From the NCBI RefSeq assembly GCF_030317115.1, contig NZ_JASZYF010000022.1, positions 35,747-99,746 on the forward strand: a stretch of DNA of 64,000 bases, given 5' to 3'. The first letter of the stretch is position 1. The number at the start of each line of letters is the position of its first letter. Source of the stretch: Variovorax gracilis. Its GTDB lineage: Bacteria; Pseudomonadota; Gammaproteobacteria; Burkholderiales; Burkholderiaceae_C. The notes under the pieces were generated by a model. It searched no databases. It was not told the origin of the DNA and saw nothing but the letters and a program-made list of their open reading frames with translations. Made by a program: the position numbers and the translations under genes. Positions 50,013 through 56,907 of this stretch are shown piece after piece.

Positions 50013-50993
50013 TCACTCTGCCTTGATGCCGAGCTTGCGGATCGCGTCACCGTAGCGCTGCGTTTCGCTGGCGATCAGCTTGCCGAAATCGGCCGGGCTG
50101 CCGGGGGCCGCCTCGACGCCGATGTTCTGGAGCTTGTCCTTCGTTTCCGGATCGCTCAGCACCGCATTGATTTCCTTGTTCACGCGCGCAACCACCGCTG
50201 CGGGTGTACCAGCCGGCGCGAGGACGCCGAACCACCCGGTCACCTCGAATCCGGTCATGCCTTGCTCCGCGACCGTAGGGACGTCGGGCAGCACGCTCGA
50301 GCGCGTTTTCGTGGTCACCGCGAGGGGACGCAGCTTGCCCGCCTTGATGTGCGGCAGTGCGCTGGACGGAATGTCGAAGCCCAGGTCGACCTCGCCGGAC
50401 AGAAGCGCCGTCAGCGCTGGGCCGGAGCCCTTGTACGGCACCATGACCATGTCGACCTTCGCTTCGTTCTTCAGGAACTCGGCTGCCAGGCTCGTGGTGG
50501 TCGCGCCGCCGCCACCGGCGGCGTAGTTGAGCTTGCCGGGGCTCTTGCGGGCCGCATCGATCACATCCTTCAACTGCTTGTAGGGCGCCGAAGACGGAGC
50601 CACGATCACGACCGGCGATGCGCCAACCTTGGCGACCGGCTCGAAGCTTTTCTGCGTGTCGTAGCTCAGCTTGGGGTACAGCGCTGCGCTGCCCGCATGC
50701 CCGCTGGTCACCATCAGCAGCGTGTAGCCATCCGGCTTCGCCGCGGCGACTGCTGCCGTCGCGATCGTGGCACCCGCCCCAGGCTTGTTGTCGACGATGA
50801 CAGGCTGGCCGAGCGAGGTGCCGAGCTTCTGCGCCAACAGGCGCGCGAGGCTATCGGCCGACCCGCCGGGCGCAAAGCCGACGACCAGGGACACCGGCTT
50901 GGTCGGATAGGTCTGCGCCTGCGCGGTGCATAGCACCACTGCAGCGCCGGCAGCGAGGAGGCTTTTCAGCAAGGGACGGACGGTGGCGGTCAT
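50013..50993 (-). CDS. Bug-type tripartite tricarboxylate transporter substrate-binding protein
   Basis: A 326-residue periplasmic receptor with signal peptide PLLKSLLAAGAAVVLCTAQAQ. It has the full Bug pattern: YPTKPVSLVVGFAPGGSADSLARLLAQKL, VDNKPGAGATIATAAVAAAKPDGYT, VPYKGSGPALTALLSGEVDL and a C-terminal LIASETQRYGDAIRKLGIKAE. The start is taken at 50993; an ATG at 51005 is equally open. Family members bind carboxylates and nicotinate-like acids. It is divergent from a LysR gene (51134) and upstream of the FAD oxidoreductase, forming a regulator-receptor-enzyme unit. No transporter membrane genes are present. Confidence 0.95.
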   Translation of the reverse strand: MTATVRPLLKSLLAAGAAVVLCTAQAQTYPTKPVSLVVGFAPGGSADSLARLLAQKLGTSLGQPVIVDNKPGAGATIATAAVAAAKPDGYTLLMVTSGHAGSAALYPKLSYDTQKSFEPVAKVGASPVVIVAPSSAPYKQLKDVIDAARKSPGKLNYAAGGGGATTTSLAAEFLKNEAKVDMVMVPYKGSGPALTALLSGEVDLGFDIPSSALPHIKAGKLRPLAVTTKTRSSVLPDVPTVAEQGMTGFEVTGWFGVLAPAGTPAAVVARVNKEINAVLSDPETKDKLQNIGVEAAPGSPADFGKLIASETQRYGDAIRKLGIKAE

Positions 50994-51133
50994 GGCATGT
51001 CTCATTTCGGTGGGAGGAGTGACACGGATGCTAGGGACGCCTCTCTGGCCGGTCCAATACCAAGAGCGCCGCAGGCTATAACATGGTGTTCTGATTAGGG
51101 GTTTTCACCGAACAACTTGTAGTAGGTCTCAGC

Positions 51134-52018
51134 GTGAATCTGCGACAGATCGAAGTCTTTCGGGCCGTCATGACGACCGGCTCAACGACCAACGCGGCGA
51201 AGCTGCTGCACGTGTCCCAGCCGGGAGTCAGCCGGCTCATCCGTCACCTCGAAATCCAGCTGGGCGTCCCGCTGTTTGAACGACGCAATGCGCGCCTCAT
51301 TGCGACCCCGGAGGCCCACACCTTGCAAGCGGAAGTCGACAAGGTGTATCGCGGCGTGCAGCATGTTCAGAACGTGGCCACGCACCTGCGCTTTGGCGAC
51401 CACGCCACGCTTCGCGTGTTGTCGAGCGCCAATACCGCCCTGCAACTCGTGCCCGGCGCTACCGCGAGGCTGTTGCAGCGCTTCTCCCATTCCAAGGTGT
51501 TCTTCGAGTCGCTGCCGACGCGCGAGATCGTGCAGACGCTGGTCGCCGAGGAAGCGGATGTCGCGATTTCGAGTGCCCCGCTGGACCACCCCGTGCTCGA
51601 TGTGCGCGAGATCGGGCGGTGGACGCTGCAGTGCGTCGTGCCCAAGGGCCATGCGCTGCTGGCGAAGAAGTTCGATCTCGCCACGGCGCTGCGACAGCGG
51701 CTGGTCATCTACAGCCCTGAAGCACCGCAGAGCCGAATCATCGATGCCTGGCTCGAGAAGTTCGGCATTGCACGACAGGTGGCGGTGGAAGTGCGATCGG
51801 GCTATGCCGCCTGTGCCATGGCGGCCAGTGGGGCGGGCGTCGCGTTCGTCGACGATCTGTCTGCGCGCGCGCACCGTTCGGAGAATCTTGCGCTGATCAA
51901 GATCCCGGACGCGCCGCAGTTCGCAATCTACAGCGTGACCAACGTCAACCGGCCGCCCTCGCAGCTTGGGCAAACATTTCTTGAACTGGTCGCCAGCGAG
52001 TTGGAGAGCATTTCATAG
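51134..52018 (+). CDS. LysR family transcriptional regulator
   Basis: A 294-residue LysR regulator. The N-terminal helix-turn-helix is MNLRQIEVFRAVMTTGSTTN, AAKLLHVSQPGVSRLIRHLE, then LGVPLFERRNARLIATPEA. The C-terminal effector domain runs to the end, with SGYAACAMAASGAGVAFVDD. The start is GTG at 51134. It is divergent from the Bug/FAD-oxidoreductase operon with about 140 bp between, where AACATGGTGTT at 51080-51090 is a small dyad that could be part of its binding site. It most likely activates that operon in response to the transported compound. Confidence 0.94.
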   Translation: MNLRQIEVFRAVMTTGSTTNAAKLLHVSQPGVSRLIRHLEIQLGVPLFERRNARLIATPEAHTLQAEVDKVYRGVQHVQNVATHLRFGDHATLRVLSSANTALQLVPGATARLLQRFSHSKVFFESLPTREIVQTLVAEEADVAISSAPLDHPVLDVREIGRWTLQCVVPKGHALLAKKFDLATALRQRLVIYSPEAPQSRIIDAWLEKFGIARQVAVEVRSGYAACAMAASGAGVAFVDDLSARAHRSENLALIKIPDAPQFAIYSVTNVNRPPSQLGQTFLELVASELESIS

Positions 52019-52143
52019 CGCCGCCTGCGGCGATTGAAGGGCTCGGTACAACATCGCGCCTGGCAGGGAATGCGCGGGCGTTGCTGGGCGCCTTCGATGC
52101 GATCGAAATCAGCGAGCGCACGTGCCGCGCCATAGCCAGCAGG

Positions 52144-52169
52144 AATGGGACGGAGTCAACCGTCCCATT
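52144..52169. terminator. bidirectional hairpin terminator between converging genes
   Basis: AATGGGACGG (52144-52153) pairs perfectly over ten bases with CCGTCCCATT (52160-52169) around a six-base loop. It sits seven bases beyond the stop of the minus-strand Bug gene and about 125 bases after the plus-strand LysR stop. There is no strong T-run on either side, so efficiency is uncertain. Confidence 0.65.
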
Positions 52170-52176
52170 TCAGGGT

Positions 52177-53151
52177 TCAGTCAACCTTGACGTTGCTGCT
52201 CTTGACGATCGCGCCCCATTTGGGAACTTCCTTTTGCAGGTAGCTGCCGAAATCGGCGGGCTTCATCCACTCGGCCGTGAACCCTTGCGCGGCCAGCTTG
52301 TCCTTGATGTCGGGCAGGGCCAGCACCTTTTGCAGATCCGCGTTGACCTTGTCGACGATCGGCTTGGGCGTCGCAGCCGGCGCCATCATCCCGATGAACG
52401 CGACCGCCTCGAAGTTGGGATAACCCTGTTCGGCGACCGTCGGCACATTGGGCAGAACCGGCGAGCGCGTCTTGCCGGTAGTCGCCAGTGCCTTCAGCTT
52501 GCCCGAGGTGACGAACGGAGTGGCCGAGATCATGGTGTCGACCATATAGGTCGTCTGGCCGCCCATCACGTCGGTCAATCCCGGGCCGCTGCCCTTGTAT
52601 GGAACATGGATCGTCTTGATGTCCGCAGCGCTGTTCAGCATCTCGCCGCCCAGGTGCGTCGACGATCCATTGCCGGAGGAAGCGAACGAGAGCTCGCCAG
52701 GCTTGGCCTTGGCCGTGGCGACCAGTTCCTTCAGGTTGTTTGCGGGAAAGTCGGGCCGCGTCACCAGAACCAACGGGCCGGTCATGATCATTGACACGGG
52801 CGCCAGGTCCTTCAAGAGGTCGTATTTCAGCTGATCCTTGGGGAATAGCGTCATGTTGATGGCGTGCGACGTGGCAGCGATGAGAAGCGTGTAACCATCG
52901 GCAGGCGCCTTCGCGACGAAGTCGGCGCCTATGTTGGAGCCGCCGCCCGGCTTGTTCTCGACAATGAAGGACTGCTTTTCCATCTCGCCCAGCTTTTGCG
53001 CGACCAGGCGCGCCACGATGTCGTTCGGACCACCAGGTGCATACGGGACGATGATCTTGACGGGCTTGGATGGATATTTGTCCTGCGCATGGGTCAACGG
53101 GGCGGCGCATGCGGCTGCAGCGGCCAGCGCGACGACGAGAGGCTTGAACAT
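52177..53151 (-). CDS. Bug-type tripartite tricarboxylate transporter substrate-binding protein
   Basis: A 324-residue receptor. The signal peptide is MFKPLVVALAAAAACAAPLT, cleaved near HAQ, and GGAGACA lies nine bases upstream of the ATG. The mature protein shows YPSKPVKIIVPYAPGGPNDIV, VENKPGGGSNIGADFVAKAP, VPYKGSGPGLTDVMGGQTTY and a C-terminal KWGAIVKSSNVKVD. It lies 44 bp downstream of the class II aldolase gene and is the last gene of the aldolase-MaoC-CoA-transferase unit. It should import the carboxylate that is then activated to a CoA ester. The exact ligand is not evident. Confidence 0.95.
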   Translation of the reverse strand: MFKPLVVALAAAAACAAPLTHAQDKYPSKPVKIIVPYAPGGPNDIVARLVAQKLGEMEKQSFIVENKPGGGSNIGADFVAKAPADGYTLLIAATSHAINMTLFPKDQLKYDLLKDLAPVSMIMTGPLVLVTRPDFPANNLKELVATAKAKPGELSFASSGNGSSTHLGGEMLNSAADIKTIHVPYKGSGPGLTDVMGGQTTYMVDTMISATPFVTSGKLKALATTGKTRSPVLPNVPTVAEQGYPNFEAVAFIGMMAPAATPKPIVDKVNADLQKVLALPDIKDKLAAQGFTAEWMKPADFGSYLQKEVPKWGAIVKSSNVKVD

Positions 53152-53195
53152 GGGGCTTGTCTCCAGTTGTTGAATGGGAAGTCGGGCGGGTGCGC

Positions 53196-53987
53196 TCAGG
53201 TCTTGTAGGAGGGGTCTTCGCGATCGAGCTGGCGCAGCAGGGCAGGCCATTCCATCGGTGCGAAATTGACCTTCCCGTCGGGGCCGTAGCGCTTGGCCAT
53301 CGCCGCAGCGAGTTCGGGGCTGGGCATGCTGATCTCGGCGCCACTGGCCAGGACGTCGACCTGCACCTTGCAGGCGGTCTCCAGCCAGTACATGAGGTTC
53401 CACGTGTCCTGTACCGTCGGCCCGCAGGCCACGAGGCCATGGTTGCGCAGGATCAGCGTGCTGTGCGGCCCGAGGTCACGCGCGATCCGGTCGCGCTCGC
53501 TCATGTCGACGGTCGGCTGTTCGTAGTCGTGGAACCCGATCGCGCCGTGGAAGCGCATCGCAGTCTGCGTGAGCGGCAGCAGACCCTGCTTCATCGCCGA
53601 CACCGCCATGCCGGCGCGCGTGTGGGTGTGCATCACGCACCTGAGGTCATCTCGGGCGCCGTGCACCGCGCTGTGGATCATGAAGCCCGCGCGGTTCACG
53701 GGAAACTCTCCGAACTCTCCCTCGGGCTTGTCCACGATGTTGCCGTCGAGGTCCAGCGTATAGAAGCATGACGCCGTCATCTCGGTGTACAGGAGACCGA
53801 ACGGATTTATCAAGAAGTGCTTGGCGTCGCCCGGCACCTTGGCAGTGATGTGGTTGTAGATCAGGTCGCTCATGCCGTATTTCGCGACCAGGCGGTAGCA
53901 GGCGGCGAGGTCGGTTCGGACCTTCCATTCGGCATCGCTCACGCGATCGCGCACGGAGGCGGGACGGGATTGCACAACAGTGTTCAT
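53196..53987 (-). CDS. class II aldolase/adducin family protein
   Basis: A 263-residue protein of the AraD/FucA aldolase fold. It keeps the segment DLIYNHITAKVPG, the zinc histidines in VMHTHTRAGMAVSAM (about residue 117) and a further histidine in LILRNHGLVACG (about residue 178). The acid in the usual E-H pair is less clear, as in many adducin-like members that are decarboxylases or epimerases. I chose the ATG at 53987. It lies 22 bp after the MaoC gene and 44 bp before the Bug gene, so it acts in the same pathway, possibly as the carbon-carbon cleavage or decarboxylation step. Confidence 0.9.
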   Translation of the reverse strand: MNTVVQSRPASVRDRVSDAEWKVRTDLAACYRLVAKYGMSDLIYNHITAKVPGDAKHFLINPFGLLYTEMTASCFYTLDLDGNIVDKPEGEFGEFPVNRAGFMIHSAVHGARDDLRCVMHTHTRAGMAVSAMKQGLLPLTQTAMRFHGAIGFHDYEQPTVDMSERDRIARDLGPHSTLILRNHGLVACGPTVQDTWNLMYWLETACKVQVDVLASGAEISMPSPELAAAMAKRYGPDGKVNFAPMEWPALLRQLDREDPSYKT

Positions 53988-54009
53988 GATGATGTCCGGT
54001 CGGTAGTGC

Positions 54010-54489
54010 TCAGGAGGCGTTGGGGCGCCCAGCCAGCATGCGGCGGGCGGTATAGCGCATGACGACATCGCCGCGCTGGTTGAACACATCGACATTCGAG
54101 TCGACGATGGCTCGATTGCCCTTCGACGTCGGCTTGACGCCGGCCACCTCGACCACCGCGTGGATCGTGTCGTTCACGCGCACAGGGCCCAGGACCTTTT
54201 GCGTGCATTCGAGCATCGCCATGCCGGTGCCCTGGATCATGGTCTGCAGGATGAAGCCTTCGATCAGCGAATAGGTCAGCGCGGCCGGCACCGGCCGTCC
54301 GCCGATCGCGCTCGCTGCGCCTTCGGCGTCGATGAAGATGATCTCCAGCATGCCCGTGCAGGAGATGAAGTTGACCAGGTCGGTCTCGGTCACGGTGCGA
54401 TTGAAGGTCTGGAATTTCTGGCCGACGGACAAGTCTTGCCAGAAGAAGCCGTGTCCCAGCAAGGGATAGCTGGATGTGGTGGCGCTCAT
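54010..54489 (-). CDS. MaoC-like hotdog dehydratase
   Basis: A 159-residue hotdog-fold protein. The N-terminal HGFFWQDLSVGQKFQTFNRTVTETDLVNFISCTGM matches MaoC-like hydratases, though the catalytic D-x4-H-xD motif is altered (here ETDLVNFISCTG then EIIFIDAEGA), so activity may differ. The rest (PAALTYSLIEGFILQTMIQGTGMAMLE, VRVNDTIHAVVEVAGVKPTSKGN) is standard. AAGGAG precedes the ATG, which overlaps the stop of the CoA-transferase gene. It would hydrate or dehydrate the CoA ester formed by that enzyme. Confidence 0.87.
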   Translation of the reverse strand: MSATTSSYPLLGHGFFWQDLSVGQKFQTFNRTVTETDLVNFISCTGMLEIIFIDAEGAASAIGGRPVPAALTYSLIEGFILQTMIQGTGMAMLECTQKVLGPVRVNDTIHAVVEVAGVKPTSKGNRAIVDSNVDVFNQRGDVVMRYTARRMLAGRPNAS

Positions 54490-55685
54490 ATCGGGGCTCC
54501 TTGAAGGGCGGGGGAGGGGGCATCGAGTGGGGCAATTCCCGCCTCGGTCAATACCTGGTGCGTGTGCTCGCCGAGGCGTGGTGCCATTCCGACTGGCAAC
54601 TGACGTCGATCGATGCGCACGGGCGCTCCCGGAAACCGCAGTCGGCCCATTCGTGGGTCGTCGACGGTCTGAAAGAATCCGGTGGCCTTCAGGTGCGGGT
54701 CCTCTGTCAGGTCTTCGAGACGATTCATTCGCGATGCCGGCACTTCAAGTCGTGCGAAGACTTCAAGCCAGGCGTCGGTGCTGCGCGTTTCGATCACCTG
54801 TGCAGCCAGCGTATACAGGGCGTCGATGTTCTTTGTGCGCTCGGTGATGTTGGAGAAGCGCGCATCTGCAGCGGCCTCGGGCATTCCTCCTTCAACAAAG
54901 AAGCGCTGCCAGTGCGCGTCTGTGTAGGGCATGGCGCAGAGATAGCCGTCCGCGGTGCGATACGGCCGTCGATGCTTGGCAAACAGCCGTGGATACCCGG
55001 TCTCGGCCAGAGGCGGCGAGAAATGATGGCCGTAAAAATGCTCGACCAGGTTGAACGAGACCATCGACTCGAGCATCGGCACTTCGACGTAGCCGCCCTT
55101 GCCAGTGCGCTCGCGACGGAATAGCGCTGCCAGGATGGCGTGCGTGGCGACAAGGCCCGAGGTCTTGTCGGCGGCGATGGTCGGGAAGTACTGTGGCGCG
55201 CCGGATTGGCGCTCCATCAACGCGGCACAGCCCGAGAGGCCTTGGATGATGTCGTCGTACGCGGGCATGCCGCCGTAAGGGCCGTCTTCGCCGAAGCCGT
55301 GCAGGCCGACGTAGACCAAGCGCGGATTGCGGGCCAGCAGCGTCTCGGGGTCCAGGCCGATGGCTGCCAGCTTCTGCGGGCGGATGCTGTGCATGAGCAC
55401 GTCGGCGGAATCGACCAGCTTCAGCAGGGCGGCTCGTGCATCGGCTTTCTTCAGATCGAGTACCACGCTGCGCTTTCCCCGGTTCACGCCCAGAAAGATC
55501 GCGCCCATGCCGGGCTCCGTACTGGGTCCTGTCCGGCGGGTGGAGTCCCCCTCCGGGGGTTCGATCTTGATCACGTCGGCGCCGTACTCGGCCAGGTTCT
55601 GGCTGGCGTAGGGACCGAGCACCACGGCGCTCAGGTCGAGGACCCGGACGCCATCGAGGGGCAGGTTCGATGCAGTTGTCATCAT
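54486..55685 (-). CDS. CaiB/BaiF family III CoA transferase
   Basis: A 399-residue class III CoA transferase. The family start LDGVRVLDLSAVVLGPYASQNLAEYGADVIKIE is complete, followed by GVNRGKRSVVLDLKKADARA and the catalytic-aspartate region YAGLHGFGEDGPYGGMPAYDDIIQ (aspartate near residue 170). The C-terminal domain contains VPASRMNRLEDLTEDPHLKATGFF. It transfers CoA to a carboxylic acid, probably the substrate bound by the adjacent Bug receptor. It heads the operon and is divergent from the LysR gene at 55799; the next gene's ATG overlaps its stop. Confidence 0.95.
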   Translation of the reverse strand: MMTTASNLPLDGVRVLDLSAVVLGPYASQNLAEYGADVIKIEPPEGDSTRRTGPSTEPGMGAIFLGVNRGKRSVVLDLKKADARAALLKLVDSADVLMHSIRPQKLAAIGLDPETLLARNPRLVYVGLHGFGEDGPYGGMPAYDDIIQGLSGCAALMERQSGAPQYFPTIAADKTSGLVATHAILAALFRRERTGKGGYVEVPMLESMVSFNLVEHFYGHHFSPPLAETGYPRLFAKHRRPYRTADGYLCAMPYTDAHWQRFFVEGGMPEAAADARFSNITERTKNIDALYTLAAQVIETRSTDAWLEVFARLEVPASRMNRLEDLTEDPHLKATGFFQTVDDPRMGRLRFPGAPVRIDRRQLPVGMAPRLGEHTHQVLTEAGIAPLDAPSPALQGAPI

Positions 55686-55720
55686 GGATGGCGGTGTCTC
55701 GAGCCGCCTCTTGTTGGGGA

Positions 55721-55754
55721 ATGCGTGAATGGTAGAAATGCAGCATTCATGCGT
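55721..55754. promoter_or_regulatory. candidate LysR operator before the CoA-transferase operon
   Basis: Imperfect inverted repeat in the 113-bp divergent region: ATGCGTGAATG at 55721-55731 pairs with CATTCATGCGT at 55744-55754 at nine of eleven positions, separated by 12 bases. The position, between two divergent starts, fits autoregulation by the LysR protein plus control of the operon. No footprint evidence exists in the sequence itself. Confidence 0.5.
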
Positions 55755-55798
55755 CCAATACCGTTGGTGTCATCAGCCATACATGCAAAGTAACCCTC

Positions 55799-56734
55799 GT
55801 GGAACTGCGCCAGTTGCATCAATTCGTCGCCGTGGCGGAAACGCTGAACTTCCGGCGTGCCGCCGAGCGCCTCCACATGGCGCAACCACCGCTGTCGGTG
55901 GCGATTCGCAAGCTTGAGGAGGAGGTCGGTGCGCGCCTGTTCGAACGTCAGGCGCGAGGCGTCGCGCTGACCGCTGCGGGCACAGCGGCACTCGCATTGG
56001 CGCGCCGCTGTCTGAACGACGCGCACGCGTTGCGAGAGGTCGCACTGGCGGCCGCGGGAGGTGAACGGGGCATACTCAGGGTCGGCTTCGTCGGTTCCGC
56101 GACCTATGCATTGCTACCGACGCTGTTGCCGACGTTCCGTGCCCGCTTTCCGCACGTCGAACTGATACTGCGTGAATCGGCAAACCAGGAACTGCTGGCG
56201 ATGGTTCAGAGCGGCGAACTCGATCTTGGCCTGGTGCGCTATCCGACCGGGGCACAGAGCGGCCTGCGCTTCGAGGTCGTGGAGAGCGATGTGTTTTGCG
56301 CCGTCCTGCCCGCGCGCCATGCGCTCGCTGGAAAAAGGCGCCTGACGCTCTCCGATCTGGCGAACGAGCCCTTCGTGGACTATGCCTCCACCCGCGTCCC
56401 GGGCCTTCACGCCATGGTGATGCTGGTGTTCCAGCACGCGGGGCTGATGCCGCAGGTCGCGCAGGAGGCGACGCAGGTGCAGACTGTCATCAGCCTGGTG
56501 CAGAGCGGCATGGGCGTGGCGCTGGTGCCTTCCGTCAGCGCCCGCCTCGCCGCGCGTGATGTGGTCTTCCGACCGGTCCAGGGCTTGCCGCCTTCGTCGG
56601 CGATCGAACTGGCAATGGCAACTCGCCTCGACGACCTCAATCCTTCGGTGCAACGATTTCGGGAACTCGCGCTGGCGCGATCCCTGAAGCGACCGCGGGC
56701 TGTGGTTGGCCGCCAGTCCGCTGTGCACCGTTAG
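55799..56734 (+). CDS. LysR family transcriptional regulator
   Basis: A 311-residue regulator. The DNA-binding start is MELRQLHQFVAVAETLNFRR, AAERLHMAQPPLSVAIRKLE, then VGARLFERQARGVALTAAG, with P-P-L-S in the recognition helix like BenM/CatM-type LysR proteins. The effector domain continues to the end with a basic tail. The start is GTG at 55799. It is divergent from the CoA-transferase gene at 55685, and the likely operator at 55721-55754 lies between. Benzoate-type LysR relatives sense aromatic or dicarboxylic acids; the ligand here is unknown. Confidence 0.94.
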   Translation: MELRQLHQFVAVAETLNFRRAAERLHMAQPPLSVAIRKLEEEVGARLFERQARGVALTAAGTAALALARRCLNDAHALREVALAAAGGERGILRVGFVGSATYALLPTLLPTFRARFPHVELILRESANQELLAMVQSGELDLGLVRYPTGAQSGLRFEVVESDVFCAVLPARHALAGKRRLTLSDLANEPFVDYASTRVPGLHAMVMLVFQHAGLMPQVAQEATQVQTVISLVQSGMGVALVPSVSARLAARDVVFRPVQGLPPSSAIELAMATRLDDLNPSVQRFRELALARSLKRPRAVVGRQSAVHR

Positions 56735-56907
56735 CACAACCGCTCCGCCAGGCGGCCGTCCGGCATCGTCGGAGGGTTCCTCTCGAGCACGTCGAACATT
56801 CCCTCGACAAATCCGTTAGCCGGTCGGGCCGCGCAGCATCATCGTGCAACTCGCCCTGAGTGGCGGCGAGATGCGCTTGCCGATAAACACACGCCTAGCA
56901 CCAGCCC

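Noticed and set aside
52181..53440. Second long minus-strand frame over the Bug gene
   Set aside because: Out of frame with the recognised Bug protein and lacks any family motif.
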